Made by a program: the position numbers and the translations under genes. This document shows positions 50,574 through 61,998 of a stretch of DNA of 64,000 nucleotides, in pieces. The DNA comes from Gammaproteobacteria bacterium. GTDB lineage: Bacteria > Pseudomonadota > Gammaproteobacteria > Xanthomonadales > Marinicellaceae. Each line of letters opens with the position of its first letter. The stretch's first letter is position 1. The stretch covers positions 1 to 64,000 of the forward strand of contig JAJRQG010000123.1 in assembly GCA_024280395.1 (NCBI GenBank), in the 5' to 3' direction. Under the pieces are notes generated by a model. It was not told the origin of the DNA, ran no database searches, and saw only the letters and a list, made by a program, of their open reading frames with translations.

Positions 50574-51342
50574 CTTTAAAGTTGGCTTTTCTTTTTTCTA
50601 AAAATGCAGATGTGCCTTCTTTCATGTCAGTGGTCGAACAAGTCACGGCAAAAGCTTTGGCTTCATAATCCAAACCATCCAATAGTGAGCATTCCGCACC
50701 ATGATTGATGCTGTCAATAATGCATTGCAAGGCAACAGGCGCTGAAAAGGTCAGTTGTTTGGCCATTTTTTCTACGGTTGGCATTAAATCTTCTTGAGAA
50801 ACTACCTGATTCACTAAGCCCATTTCATAAGCGCGATTGGCATCAATCATATTACCCATTAAATTCATTTCCATCGCTCTACCTTTGCCAATTAAACGCA
50901 CCAATCGCTGGGTTCCTCCAAATCCAGGAATGACACCCAGTTTAATTTCTGGTTGTCCAAATATGGCATTGTCTGATGCAATTCTCATGTGGCAAGACAT
51001 CGCTAACTCACAACCACCACCCAATGCAAAGCCATTAATTGCTGCTATGACTGGTTTGCTGGATTGTTCGATTGTGGTCATGACCTTTTGGCCATAAGTG
51101 GCAAACTTCATACCGGTAATGGAATTGGACTGTGCAAGTTCAGAAATATCGGCGCCCGCAATAAAGGATTTTTGCCCATTTCCTGTGATAATGATTGCAG
51201 CTACTTCGTTGTTGTCTTGTGAATCAAGAATTGCTTGTTCAACTTCTCTTAATGTTTGTTGGTTTAACGCGTTGAGTTTTTCTGGTCGATTGATGGTTAA
51301 GGTTAATATTTTATTATTGATTTTTGTGAGGATATTAGACAT
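50566..51342 (-). CDS. Enoyl-CoA hydratase/isomerase family protein
   Basis: FIAGADISELAQ; PVIAAINGFALGGGCELAMSCHMRIAS; start set at MSNILTK (51342). Confidence 0.93.
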   Translation of the reverse strand: MSNILTKINNKILTLTINRPEKLNALNQQTLREVEQAILDSQDNNEVAAIIITGNGQKSFIAGADISELAQSNSITGMKFATYGQKVMTTIEQSSKPVIAAINGFALGGGCELAMSCHMRIASDNAIFGQPEIKLGVIPGFGGTQRLVRLIGKGRAMEMNLMGNMIDANRAYEMGLVNQVVSQEDLMPTVEKMAKQLTFSAPVALQCIIDSINHGAECSLLDGLDYEAKAFAVTCSTTDMKEGTSAFLEKRKANFKGE

Positions 51343-51525
51343 ATAGCTACTCAAATAGATTAAAAGAGAGATTATATCAATAATTGAACTGAATAGGGTC
51401 AAATGTGTCTATAGAGTTGTTAATAGTCGTGCTGTATCATAAAATACGCACCTTTGAAAATTCGATAATTCGAAAGAATAGAAAAATTAAAAAACCGTAA
51501 AAATCAACATCGAGGAATTTGATAG

Positions 51526-52251
51526 ATGAAATTAAAATTAATAATAACTGGAGCAACTTTATTGTTGTCTTTGGTAGCATCGGCTCAAGATGCATCACAA
51601 AAACCTGCAAACATCACTTTTGATAAGAATAAAACCAGTTATGCCATGGGTTATCGTTTGGGTTTACAGTTCGCAACAACTATGGAAAGCGAATTCGAAT
51701 TGGATACTGATGAAGTAATCAAGGGAATGAGAGATGCGAGTTCAAAAAAAGAGCCAACCATTGCAAGAGAAGAAATGGCTTTGAATGTACAAGGATATGA
51801 AAATAAAATGAAGCTGAAGCAATATGAAGCATTTAAAGCTTTGGCAGAAAAAAACAAAAAACGCAGCGACGATTTCTTGAAAATGAATCGCAAGAAAAAA
51901 GGCATTAAAGAATTGGCGTCAGGCATTCAATACAGAGTTATTGAAGATGGTATTGGCAATCACCCAACTTTAGACAGTGAAGTTACAATTCATTACAGAG
52001 GTTCTTTGATTGGTGTAGATGATGTTAATAACTATCAAGAGTTTGACAGTTCATTTGTTCGTGGCGAACCAAAAACCATCAAAGTAAACGAAGTTCTAAA
52101 AGGTTGGCAGGAAATCATTCCATTAATGCGTCCAGGCGGAAAATGGCAAGTATTTATCCCACCAGAATTAGCTTATGGTGTGCGTGGTCAAAATCCTATT
52201 GGTCCAAATGAAATATTAATATTTGATATCAATTTATTGGATATTAAATAA
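51526..52251 (+). CDS. FKBP-type peptidyl-prolyl cis-trans isomerase, periplasmic
   Basis: Signal peptide; N-domain YAMGYRLG; VTIHYRGSLI, PGGKWQVFIPPELAYGVRG. Confidence 0.93.
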   Translation: MKLKLIITGATLLLSLVASAQDASQKPANITFDKNKTSYAMGYRLGLQFATTMESEFELDTDEVIKGMRDASSKKEPTIAREEMALNVQGYENKMKLKQYEAFKALAEKNKKRSDDFLKMNRKKKGIKELASGIQYRVIEDGIGNHPTLDSEVTIHYRGSLIGVDDVNNYQEFDSSFVRGEPKTIKVNEVLKGWQEIIPLMRPGGKWQVFIPPELAYGVRGQNPIGPNEILIFDINLLDIK

Positions 52252-52285
52252 TTATTAATTGTTAATGATGTCTATTAACAAGATG

Positions 52286-52317
52286 AACGGGGTAGTTAAT
52301 AATTACTCCGTTTTTTT
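52286..52317 (+). terminator. Rho-independent terminator after FKBP gene
   Basis: AACGGGGTA-gttaataat-TACTCCGTT followed by T-tract. Confidence 0.8.
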
Positions 52318-52319
52318 GT

Positions 52320-52916
52320 ATGTTTAATATTGAAAATAAAGACAATCTTTATACAAACCTCAAGTCTGTATTAAAAACTAAAATGTTGCCAACAGAAATC
52401 TGGCAAGCATCGGGGCACGATGAGTTCCGTCCAGCAGCTGTACTTGTACCTTTGTTTTGGAAGAACGATGAAGTTTATGTATTATTAACCAAACGTTCAG
52501 AACAGCTTAAACACCATGCAGGTCAAATTAGTTTTCCTGGCGGTGGATTTGATGAGTCTGATATAACGATCCGTCAAGCTGCTATTCGAGAAACCCATGA
52601 AGAGATTGGTGTTGAGAGTAAAGATATTGAAGTAGTGGGGTACCTTGATGACGTTGAAACTATTTCTGGCTTTTATGTTACGCCTTTTGTAGCAATCTTA
52701 AAAGAAGGATTTAACATTAAGATTAATCATGATGAGGTATCTGAGGTGTTTTCCATACCCTTGAGGTACTTCTTAGATGAGGCAAACTGCGAAAAAAAAT
52801 CAGCCGAATTCAAAGACAAAATGGTAAACTACTATGTCTATCCCCATGAAAAGCACACCATTTGGGGCGTAACAGCAGAAATCATCGTTAAATTAGCACA
52901 GAAACTAAATAAATAA
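52320..52916 (+). CDS. NUDIX hydrolase, CoA pyrophosphatase-like
   Basis: [45 protein letters not shown]. Confidence 0.92.
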   Translation: MFNIENKDNLYTNLKSVLKTKMLPTEIWQASGHDEFRPAAVLVPLFWKNDEVYVLLTKRSEQLKHHAGQISFPGGGFDESDITIRQAAIRETHEEIGVESKDIEVVGYLDDVETISGFYVTPFVAILKEGFNIKINHDEVSEVFSIPLRYFLDEANCEKKSAEFKDKMVNYYVYPHEKHTIWGVTAEIIVKLAQKLNK

Positions 52917-52924
52917 ACAGAATT

Positions 52925-54268
52925 ATGACAGCAAAAATTAAAGGCAAACTATTCATTAAGACACATGGTTGTCAGATGAATGAATACGATTCATCCAAAA
53001 TGTTGGACGTGTTGACAGATACCCATGATTTGACGATAACAGATGTTGAATCAGAAGCCGATGTGATTTTATTAAACACTTGCTCTATTCGTGAAAAAGC
53101 CCAAGAAAAAGTATTTTCACAATTGGGCCGTTGGCGAAAACTCAAAGAAAAAAATCCCAACTTGGTCATTGGAGTAGGTGGCTGTGTAGCATCACAAGAA
53201 GGCGATAATATTTTAAAACGTGCACCTTATGTTGATATCGTATTTGGTCCACAAACTTTACACCGTTTGCCAACTATGCTCTATGCGGTAAAAAGTGAAG
53301 CAAAGCCACAAATGGATATTAGCTTTCCTGAGATAGAAAAATTTGACAATATGCCAGAACCCAGAAAAGATGGAGCATCAGCGTTTGTTTCTATTATGGA
53401 AGGTTGTAGTAAATACTGTACGTTTTGCGTGGTGCCCTATACACGTGGCGAAGAAGTTTCTAGGCCATTGGATGGTGTGCTTGCCGAGATTATGCAATTG
53501 GCCTTGCAAGGGGTTAAGGAAGTCAATTTATTGGGTCAGAATGTTAACTCTTATCGAGGTGAAACCCATAAAGGTGAGTATGTAGACTTAGCACACTTGA
53601 TTCATTATGTTGCAGCCATTGATGGCATAGAGCGCATTCGATTCACTACCTCGCACCCTGTAGAATTTACCGATGCTTTGATTGAAGCGTATCGTGATGT
53701 ACCCAAACTGGCTAACTATTTACATCTGCCAGTGCAAAGTGGTTCTGATAGGGTCTTATCTGCCATGAAACGTGGTCATACTGCTATTGAATATAAACAA
53801 AAAATTCGTAAATTGCGTGAAGTTCGTCCAGGCATTTCTTTGTCTTCTGATTTTATCATAGGATTTCCAGGGGAAACAGATAAAGAATTTGAAGCGACCA
53901 TGAAACTGATTGAAGATATTAGGTTTGATCAAAGTTTTAGTTTTATCTATTCCAAGCGCCCTGGAACTCCCGCTGCCAATATTGAAGATGAAATACCCAT
54001 GTCAGTTAAGAAAGAAAGATTGTATAGGTTGCAAGAAACCATCAATGATTTTGCTGCCGAAATTTCTCAAGAGATGATTGGTACTGTGCAAAATGTCTTG
54101 ATTGAAGGCTTGTCTAAAAAGGACGACAAACAGTTGGCTGGACGAACAGAAAATAACCGTGTGGTTAATTTTGATGGTAATCCTAGATTGATAGGACAGT
54201 TGGTTGATGTAGAAATAACTGAAGCAGTACGAAATTCACTAAAAGGGAAATTAATTATTAATGACTAA
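52925..54268 (+). CDS. miaB: tRNA-2-methylthio-N6-dimethylallyladenosine synthase MiaB
   Basis: [28 protein letters not shown] radical SAM motif; TRAM domain. Confidence 0.96.
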   Translation: MTAKIKGKLFIKTHGCQMNEYDSSKMLDVLTDTHDLTITDVESEADVILLNTCSIREKAQEKVFSQLGRWRKLKEKNPNLVIGVGGCVASQEGDNILKRAPYVDIVFGPQTLHRLPTMLYAVKSEAKPQMDISFPEIEKFDNMPEPRKDGASAFVSIMEGCSKYCTFCVVPYTRGEEVSRPLDGVLAEIMQLALQGVKEVNLLGQNVNSYRGETHKGEYVDLAHLIHYVAAIDGIERIRFTTSHPVEFTDALIEAYRDVPKLANYLHLPVQSGSDRVLSAMKRGHTAIEYKQKIRKLREVRPGISLSSDFIIGFPGETDKEFEATMKLIEDIRFDQSFSFIYSKRPGTPAANIEDEIPMSVKKERLYRLQETINDFAAEISQEMIGTVQNVLIEGLSKKDDKQLAGRTENNRVVNFDGNPRLIGQLVDVEITEAVRNSLKGKLIIND

Positions 54269-55220
54269 AAAAACCATTGAAATAAAAGAAGTAAAAAACG
54301 AAGTGCTGATAAACCTGTATGGACATCATGACGAACACATCAAGTTGTTGGCTAAACATTCTAATACAAAAATCAATGCCCGTGGCAACCAATTACAAGT
54401 GGAAGGTAATGACTCTCAAATTGTTCAAGTAGCAAATTGTTTAAACCTCATGTTGGATGAAGCACTTGAAGGGACGCTAACTTTGGAACTGACTCATGTG
54501 ATTTTGCAAGGAAACTGTCAAGATACCAATAACAATGATCAAGATGCATCTGATGTACAAGAAGTTAAAATTCAAACACGCAAAGGAGTGATTACAGGGC
54601 GTTCTCCTAATCAAAAATTATATTTACACAACATAGTGACTCATGACATCAACTTTGGTATTGGTCCAGCGGGTACGGGAAAAACCTATTTGGCAGTAGC
54701 TTGTGCGGTTGAAGCCATTCTTAACCAAGACGTACAACGCATTATTTTGGTGCGTCCAGCGGTTGAAGCAGGTGAACGATTGGGTTTCTTGCCTGGTGAT
54801 TTATCGGACAAAGTTGATCCCTATTTGCGGCCTTTGTATGATGCATTGTATGAAATGTTAGGCGTAGAAAAAGTCGAGCGAATGATGGAAAAGAACATCA
54901 TTGAAGTAGCGCCGCTTGCATTTATGCGTGGTCGAACTTTAAACAATGCCTTTGTGATATTAGATGAAGCACAAAATACCACGGTAGAACAAATGAAGAT
55001 GTTTTTAACCCGCACAGGATTCGGTACAACCGTAGTTGTTACTGGTGATGTTACACAAGTGGATTTACGACCTGGACAAACCTCGGGTTTAAAACATGCA
55101 ATAGAAGTGTTAAAAGATGTCAAAGACCTAAGCTTTAGTTGGTTTGAGTCAAAAGACGTTGTTCGCCATAATTTAGTACAAAAAATTATTAATGCTTATG
55201 AATCCAGTACTGCTGAATAA
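54261..55220 (+). CDS. PhoH-like protein (YbeZ)
   Basis: [45 protein letters not shown]; between miaB and ybeY. Confidence 0.95.
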   Translation: MTKKTIEIKEVKNEVLINLYGHHDEHIKLLAKHSNTKINARGNQLQVEGNDSQIVQVANCLNLMLDEALEGTLTLELTHVILQGNCQDTNNNDQDASDVQEVKIQTRKGVITGRSPNQKLYLHNIVTHDINFGIGPAGTGKTYLAVACAVEAILNQDVQRIILVRPAVEAGERLGFLPGDLSDKVDPYLRPLYDALYEMLGVEKVERMMEKNIIEVAPLAFMRGRTLNNAFVILDEAQNTTVEQMKMFLTRTGFGTTVVVTGDVTQVDLRPGQTSGLKHAIEVLKDVKDLSFSWFESKDVVRHNLVQKIINAYESSTAE

Positions 55221-55641
55221 CGAAACGGAAAATGAAATTCCAAGTCTTGAGCGCTTTAATGATTGGATAAACACTGTCATTAAACATCATGGCAAGTTCT
55301 TTCAAGTCAGTATAGAAATAGTTGATAAGGCAACAAGCCAAGACTTAAATAAAACTTATCGTGGCAAAGATAAACCCACCAATGTTTTGTCATTCCCTTT
55401 AGAATTGCCAGAATTTATTAAAGAAGATTTAATCGGCGATTTAGCGATATGTGCCCAAGTTGTAGAACAAGAAGCACTTGAACAAAACAAGCTCATTATT
55501 AATCACTGGGCACACCTAACCATCCATGGAACTCTACATTTATTGGGCTATGATCATATTGATGATGTTCAAGCAGAGGAAATGGAGACCTTAGAAATAA
55601 AGCTTTTAGGTCAATTGGATATTAAAAACCCTTATGACTAA
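55192..55641 (+). CDS. ybeY: Endoribonuclease YbeY
   Basis: LNKTYRGKDKPTNVLSFP; HLTIHGTLHLLGYDHIDD (H3 zinc motif). Confidence 0.95.
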   Translation: MLMNPVLLNNETENEIPSLERFNDWINTVIKHHGKFFQVSIEIVDKATSQDLNKTYRGKDKPTNVLSFPLELPEFIKEDLIGDLAICAQVVEQEALEQNKLIINHWAHLTIHGTLHLLGYDHIDDVQAEEMETLEIKLLGQLDIKNPYD

Positions 55642-56509
55642 TATTATTGTTGAATGTAATCAATGCAAACATCAATACAAGGTTGAAGATAACCGTATTG
55701 GTGAAAAATTTCATTGTTATTGCGGTGAGTTATTAACTGTGCCAACGATAAAAACCCATGATGCTGCGGTAGTTCGGTGTTCGTCATGTGGCGGGGCAAG
55801 AGGAAAAGAATTAGAGCCTTATTGTCGTTATTGCGGATCTAGCTTCACTTTGCATGAAAGAGATCTAAACACTATCTGCCCCAGATGTATGACAAGGATT
55901 AGTTCAAAGGCAAAGTTTTGTCATTCGTGTGCAACACCCATAGTGGGAGACAGTGGCACTTTTGAGAAAACAAAATTGCCTTGTCCTAATTGTAAAAATA
56001 AATACTTACATTCTCGACAAATGTATGACAACAGTTCGTTCAATCTAAAAGAGTGTTCACATTGTGCTGGAATTTGGATTTCATCAGATGTTTTTCATTA
56101 TCTCGAGCAAAAGGCCCAAAGAGAATCAGTCTCAGGTTTGTTTGAAGGCATTTTGGAAACTCGACTTCAAGTAAATAATCAAGTGGTAGGTAATTTCTAT
56201 CGTAATTGTCCATCCTGCGAAGTTCTTATGAACCGAAAAAATTATGCCAAATCAAGTGGTGTGGTCACCGATGTCTGTCGTAAGCATGGCATTTGGTTCG
56301 ATATGGGTGAATTAGACAAAATATTAAGTTTTATTCGATCTGGAAAGTTATTAAAACACCAAGAAAGAGCTGCCAGAAAAGCTAAACATGCCACTTCAGA
56401 AAAAAAGAGTGCTCCTTTGCAGAATACTAATTTTAGCCACAATACCGTCTACGATCTTGATTCAAGTGGAGATTTTTTTGCAGAGATAATTGATTGGATA
56501 GTTGATTAA
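55634..56509 (+). CDS. Zinc-ribbon (zf-TFIIB-like) protein
   Basis: Multiple CxxC pairs; LKECSHCAGIWISSDVFHYLEQ. Confidence 0.8.
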   Translation: MTNIIVECNQCKHQYKVEDNRIGEKFHCYCGELLTVPTIKTHDAAVVRCSSCGGARGKELEPYCRYCGSSFTLHERDLNTICPRCMTRISSKAKFCHSCATPIVGDSGTFEKTKLPCPNCKNKYLHSRQMYDNSSFNLKECSHCAGIWISSDVFHYLEQKAQRESVSGLFEGILETRLQVNNQVVGNFYRNCPSCEVLMNRKNYAKSSGVVTDVCRKHGIWFDMGELDKILSFIRSGKLLKHQERAARKAKHATSEKKSAPLQNTNFSHNTVYDLDSSGDFFAEIIDWIVD

Positions 56510-56616
56510 ATATTAACAAGTATTAATAAACAATAAAATTAATTCAGTAATTAGTGTGTTTGCTCTAGACAAATCGTTTTAAATGGGCACCATCAATAAT
56601 TAATGAGGACAAAATC

Positions 56617-57270
56617 ATGGCAGTTAAGAAAACATTAAAGAAAAAAGTCGGCATTAAAAAAGCCGCAGTTAAGAAAACAGCAAGTAAAGTTTCAGCAAAG
56701 AAAGCAAACATGGCTGAAAACATTATGGGTTCAGCAAACGAGATTTGGTTGGCTGGTTTGGGTGCTTTTGCAAAAGCCCAAGAAGAAGGTGTGAAAATCT
56801 TCAATAAATTGGTTGATGAAGGAAAAGGATTAGAAAGCGTAATCAAAAAGACTTCAGAGTCTGCAACCAAAGAAGTGAAGACTAAAGTAAACAAAGTAAC
56901 TACTAAAGCAACCAAGAGTTGGGATAAGTTAGAAAACATCTTTGAAAGCCGCGTAGAAAAAGCACTGGCAAAATTAGACATTCCTACAAGTGATGAAATT
57001 TCTGCTTTATTGGCTAAAATTGAAACTTTGGCAAGCGAAGTTTCAAAGTTAACAGGTACTTATGTTAAAGATGTAAAGACAGTTACAAAAAAAGCAGTTA
57101 AGAAGGCACCTGCAGCTAAGAAAGTAACCAAAAAGGTTGCCAAGAAAGCAACTGCAGCAAAGAAAACAGTAACAAAATCTGTTAAGAAAGTAGCAAAGAA
57201 ATCACCAACAGTTAAAAAGCCAGTGACTAAAGTGGCGACTACTGTAGTTAAAAGCGTGACTAAAAAATAA
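56617..57270 (+). CDS. Phasin family protein with Lys/Ala-rich C-terminal tail (PhaF-like)
   Basis: EIWLAGLGAFAKAQEEGVKIFNKLVDEGKGLE; KKAVKKAPAAKKVTKKVAKKATAAKK tail. Confidence 0.88.
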   Translation: MAVKKTLKKKVGIKKAAVKKTASKVSAKKANMAENIMGSANEIWLAGLGAFAKAQEEGVKIFNKLVDEGKGLESVIKKTSESATKEVKTKVNKVTTKATKSWDKLENIFESRVEKALAKLDIPTSDEISALLAKIETLASEVSKLTGTYVKDVKTVTKKAVKKAPAAKKVTKKVAKKATAAKKTVTKSVKKVAKKSPTVKKPVTKVATTVVKSVTKK

Positions 57271-57287
57271 TTAAATAATTATTTTCA

Positions 57288-57328
57288 CCCACAAAAAAAC
57301 CACGATTTGATCGTGGTTTTTTTGTGGG
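57288..57328. terminator. Bidirectional terminator hairpin, 19-bp perfect stem
   Basis: CCCACAAAAAAACCACGAT-ttg-ATCGTGGTTTTTTTGTGGG between convergent genes. Confidence 0.92.
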
Positions 57329-57346
57329 TTTATATATAATTTTTTC

Positions 57347-57874
57347 TCAATAACAATAGCCTGAAATACTACTAAACCCACAGTTAAAGTGGCCAAAATT
57401 GTGAAAAAAGAAATTATTGTTAAATCTGTTGTAGTTATTAAAACGTGGATTTTTTCTCCAAATATAGACCTTGTCAGCCTTGACAACAGGATATTCATAT
57501 TTGAATTCTCCAATGTCTTGCTCTGTATAAGCCACTAAGCTCCCAGTGATGGTGACATTGCGTTTATTAAAAGCTGTGGGTTCTAGAAATCCTTCTTTAC
57601 AAGCCAAGAATCGGCCACCATTTTTTGGAATAATTTTCTTAGGACTTAAATCTTTATAAGTTTCACTTTCTACAATTTCAAAACAGGTTTTATCTTTTCG
57701 GTTAAGTGTCTGGATAATATATCCTGACCATCGAATTGACTCATTCATGATGTGTTGTTTTTTTGCTTGTGCTGGATTTATCGGTGAAAATTCACCTTGT
57801 AAAACCTTTGGAACTGTCGTACAGCCAGAAATTACAATGACAGTAAGGGTGGGGATCAGTTTAAAAAAATTCAT
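57347..57874 (-). CDS. Slp family outer-membrane lipoprotein
   Basis: VIVISGC lipobox; VRWSGYIIQT-like IRWSGYIIQTLNRKDKTCFEIVE. Confidence 0.78.
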   Translation of the reverse strand: MNFFKLIPTLTVIVISGCTTVPKVLQGEFSPINPAQAKKQHIMNESIRWSGYIIQTLNRKDKTCFEIVESETYKDLSPKKIIPKNGGRFLACKEGFLEPTAFNKRNVTITGSLVAYTEQDIGEFKYEYPVVKADKVYIWRKNPRFNNYNRFNNNFFFHNFGHFNCGFSSISGYCY

Positions 57875-57963
57875 ATTAACTCACATTTGGATTGAACAAA
57901 TTCATAATTATAGTTTAACTAGATGAATTTATCCTGAATATTCTATGAATACTATAAATACTA

Positions 57964-58968
57964 CTAAAATTCTTGTCGAGGACCTCGAGACATTAATTCT
58001 CTAACAGCGTCTTGGGGAGTCATTTTTCCATTAACTACTTTCCAGACATGTTCTGAAATTGGCATGTCAACTTTGTATTTTTTTGCCAATCGCATGACTT
58101 CATCAGCTGTTCCTATGCCTTCAACCACTTGACCAATTTCTTTCTTGGCTTGTTCTATGGTTTTTCCTTGCCCCAATGCCAAACCCATTCTTCTATTTCG
58201 CGATAAATCGCCCGTGCTAGTAAGCACTAAATCACCAAGACCGGATAAACCCATTAGTGTCTCTGGTTTGCAATCCATAGCCGCACCAAGACGCATCATC
58301 TCTGCCATTCCTCTGGTCAATATGGCTGCGCGTGTATTGTCACCCAATCCCATTCCATCACAAATTCCAGTAGCTAATGCTAAGACATTTTTAACTGCGC
58401 CTCCTAGTTCTGCCCCAATAATATCATCGGAAATATATACCCGAAAATTCTCATTGTGTAATGCGTGCGCGACATCTTCAGCAAAATATTGGTTAGAACT
58501 CGCTACTGTAACTAGGGTTGGTTTACTTTCTGCAACATCTTTGGCAAATGATGGGCCTGTTACTAGAGCGATAGGACGGTTGTGACCAACGGAGTCTTTA
58601 CCAAGAATTCCTTCGGCAACTTCGTGTAAAAATCGACCTGATCCTGGTTCAAACCCCTTGGATGCCCATGCCAAAGGACGGTTCTGAATATAGGGTTTGA
58701 TTTTATGTAAGATTTCAGAAAAGGCATCTGATGGTGAAACAACCAAAATCGCATCGGCTGCACCGATGGCTGTTTCTAAATCACTTTCAATAATTAAATC
58801 ATCGGGAAAACCAATGCCAGGAAGATAGGCTTCATTACTGCGAGCACTTTGCATATCTTCTAGGTGTTTGGAGTTTCTTCCCCACAAGTAAGTGGTGCCG
58901 TTTCTTGCCAATTGCATCCCAAGAGCAGTTCCCCAAGAGCCGGCACCAATTACTGTAAATAGCATCAA
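57964..58968 (-). CDS. gpsA: Glycerol-3-phosphate dehydrogenase [NAD(P)+]
   Basis: TVIGAGSWGTALGMQLARNG; GAELGGAVKNVLALATGICDGMGLGDNTRAAILTRG. Confidence 0.97.
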   Translation of the reverse strand: MMLFTVIGAGSWGTALGMQLARNGTTYLWGRNSKHLEDMQSARSNEAYLPGIGFPDDLIIESDLETAIGAADAILVVSPSDAFSEILHKIKPYIQNRPLAWASKGFEPGSGRFLHEVAEGILGKDSVGHNRPIALVTGPSFAKDVAESKPTLVTVASSNQYFAEDVAHALHNENFRVYISDDIIGAELGGAVKNVLALATGICDGMGLGDNTRAAILTRGMAEMMRLGAAMDCKPETLMGLSGLGDLVLTSTGDLSRNRRMGLALGQGKTIEQAKKEIGQVVEGIGTADEVMRLAKKYKVDMPISEHVWKVVNGKMTPQDAVRELMSRGPRQEF

Positions 58969-59463
58969 TTACTGCTTAGTTGCTGATTCAGCTTGAGCTT
59001 GAGCTTGTTGCATCTGTTGTGCATAAAGCTGATCAAAATTAACGGGTTGTAATAATAGAGGTTGAAAACCACCGTTCATTACTAAATCGGAAATCATTTG
59101 ACGGGCATATGGAAACAGAACATTAGGACAATAAGATCCTAGAGTTTGATGCATAATATTTTCTTCAAAATTGGCTAAGCTAAAAATACCAGCTTGCTCA
59201 ACCTCAACTAAATACGCAGTTTTTTCCAAAATTTTACAGGTAACAGTAACTGCTAAAACCACCTCATATGTATCATCAGCTATTTTCTTAACCTTTTGAT
59301 TTAGGTTCATTTTAATTTCAGGTTGGCCCTTCTCATTGAAAATATCTGGTGCATTAGGTGTTTCAAATGAAACATCTTTGACATAAATTTTTTGCATTGA
59401 CATTGTTGGTGCATTTTCAGGGTTGCTGGCTTGTGGCGCTGCAGTTTTGTTTTCTTCAGTCAT
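58969..59463 (-). CDS. secB: Protein-export chaperone SecB
   Basis: MQKIYVKDVSFETPNAPDIF; PNVLFPYARQMISDLVMNGGFQPLLLQPVNFDQLY. Confidence 0.97.
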   Translation of the reverse strand: MTEENKTAAPQASNPENAPTMSMQKIYVKDVSFETPNAPDIFNEKGQPEIKMNLNQKVKKIADDTYEVVLAVTVTCKILEKTAYLVEVEQAGIFSLANFEENIMHQTLGSYCPNVLFPYARQMISDLVMNGGFQPLLLQPVNFDQLYAQQMQQAQAQAESATKQ

Positions 59464-59518
59464 GATTGACTCCTAATTTGATTGTTAAAGTTAGACTAAT
59501 GTGAACGTAAATTTTATA

Positions 59519-59941
59519 TTATTTTACCAGAGGTAATTTTTCACCTATCCAGCTATTGATTCCACCAGTTAAGTTGAAAACATTGCTCACACCCGATTTA
59601 ATTAAATGTTTACAGGCTGATTTTGAGGTTATTCCACTGACACAATAGGTGATGACCGTTTTGTCTTTCAGGTTATCTATTGATTTGTTGCCTGAGATGA
59701 TATCCGACAACGGCATATTTATTGCGTTAACAATATGACCATTGTTGAAATCGTTGGTAGAACGCGTATCAATGACCACAGCATCTTTGTGATTGACCAA
59801 CTGGGTCAATTGTGAGGTGTTGATATTTGAAAAAGCCTGCATCTTTTCATTCATAACCATTGATAAATACAAAAAAATAACAGCTATAAATGCCAGTGAC
59901 AACCATAAGTGATTGCCAATAAATTCAGCCAATTGTGACAT
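59519..59941 (-). CDS. Rhodanese-like domain membrane protein (YibN-like)
   Basis: N-terminal TM; VVIDTRSTNDFNNGHIVNAINMPL; VITYCVSGITSKSACKHL; start set at MSQLAEF. Confidence 0.88.
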   Translation of the reverse strand: MSQLAEFIGNHLWLSLAFIAVIFLYLSMVMNEKMQAFSNINTSQLTQLVNHKDAVVIDTRSTNDFNNGHIVNAINMPLSDIISGNKSIDNLKDKTVITYCVSGITSKSACKHLIKSGVSNVFNLTGGINSWIGEKLPLVK

Positions 59942-60101
59942 AGTGATTTCCCATAAACTCTTAGCCACATTTATATGGTTTAATTTGCCAATTTCAAGGG
60001 CGAATGAAATTATTCTATCAATCACCTAGGCTAAGTAAGTTTTTATTGTTTAAAAAGTGGCAAGCATTCTATAATAACTGCTCATTTACTTCTATTAATT
60101 C

Positions 60102-61256
60102 ATGTTTAAAGCAACAATATTCCTTTTATTTGTATTTTCAGCAACGATTCGAGTGCAGTCTGCAGAATCAAATGCGGAAAATAAAAGTGAAGTGGCAATT
60201 GAAGCTAAAATTCAAAATATTCAACAAAAGCTTAAAATCTTGAAAAAAAAGCTAAACAAAGCCTACGGCCAAGAACAATTGTTGCTAGAAAAATTAGAAG
60301 CCCAAGATAAAAATATAAGCAATATTGTACAAAAAATCAATACCAGTAATACCCAAATAAAAGAACTGGTTGAAGAGATTGGCCAGATAAACCAGAAAAT
60401 TGGCGAAAATAAAAACAGCATAGAAATCCAGAAGAACCAAATAGTTCGTTTGCTAAAGCTTCAGATATATTTAAACCACGACAAAACTTTAAAGATGTTG
60501 TTGGCCAGTCCGCAAAATAACAGTATCTCTGACTCCAAGCATCAAATTAAATATCTGCAAAATCGATTGTATAATTTGATTAAAGAAGTGGCGATTAATA
60601 TTCAGGAATTAGAAGTCCTTAAAAGCAGCCAAGAGGAATTAAAGAACCATGAAAACCTCAAGAAGCAAACTCTTCTTTTACAAAAAGATACTTTAGATGA
60701 GCAAAGAAATATTCGTTTAATAACCCTCAACACTTTAAAAAATGAAATTGCCAAACATGAGAGTAAGAGCGATGGTTTAAACAAGGACCAATCAAGATTA
60801 CAGCAATTGTTGAATGAAATCCAAGTTCTGCTCAGTGATTTGCCCTCAGACCTGGGGTTCAATAAACCATTTGCGAAATTAAAGGGAAAATTATCCAAGC
60901 CTGTAAAAGGAACTTATATTCGATCCTTTCATTCTAGGAGATCAGAAAATACCCGATGGAATGGTGTGGTTATCAGAGCAGATTTAGGTGAGCAAGTTAA
61001 AGCCATCGCTTATGGACGTGTGGCTTTTGCCGATTGGTTACGTGGATTTGGAATGCTGGTTATCATTGATCACCAAGATGGTTATATGTCGTTGTATGGG
61101 TTTAATGAATCCATCAATGTAGAAGTCGGTGACTGGGTCAATAACCAGCAAGGCATTGCGACCATTGGCAATAGTGGGACATTAGCGATTCCTGCGGTTT
61201 ATTTTGAAATCCGAAAAAATGCCAAGCCCTTGAATCCAAATGCCTGGGTTAAATGA
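60102..61256 (+). CDS. envC: Murein hydrolase activator EnvC
   Basis: Coiled-coil plus degenerate LytM domain (GVVIRADLGEQVKAIAYGRVAFADWLRGFGMLVIIDHQDGYMSLYG); near secB/gpsA/rhodanese. Confidence 0.93.
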   Translation: MFKATIFLLFVFSATIRVQSAESNAENKSEVAIEAKIQNIQQKLKILKKKLNKAYGQEQLLLEKLEAQDKNISNIVQKINTSNTQIKELVEEIGQINQKIGENKNSIEIQKNQIVRLLKLQIYLNHDKTLKMLLASPQNNSISDSKHQIKYLQNRLYNLIKEVAINIQELEVLKSSQEELKNHENLKKQTLLLQKDTLDEQRNIRLITLNTLKNEIAKHESKSDGLNKDQSRLQQLLNEIQVLLSDLPSDLGFNKPFAKLKGKLSKPVKGTYIRSFHSRRSENTRWNGVVIRADLGEQVKAIAYGRVAFADWLRGFGMLVIIDHQDGYMSLYGFNESINVEVGDWVNNQQGIATIGNSGTLAIPAVYFEIRKNAKPLNPNAWVK

Positions 61257-61454
61257 ATAATAGAAACATAAAAATATATGTTGACAATATATTGTGTTGT
61301 TGGCAATATGTGGCTGGTAACCTGTTAAGTTATCGCCTTACAAAGTTGACCACAATCGAAGAAAATATTCATTATTCTTTGAAATGCCCACTTTATAAAA
61401 TTTCGATTCTTCAATAGTGTTGCCTTTTTAATTGATACATACAAAGGAAATAAT

Positions 61455-61990
<536 letters not shown>

Positions 61991-61998
<8 letters not shown>

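Noticed and set aside
56680-57260. Internal DNA repeats in the phasin gene
   Set aside because: Explained by Lys/Ala-rich coding sequence; not a separate repeat element
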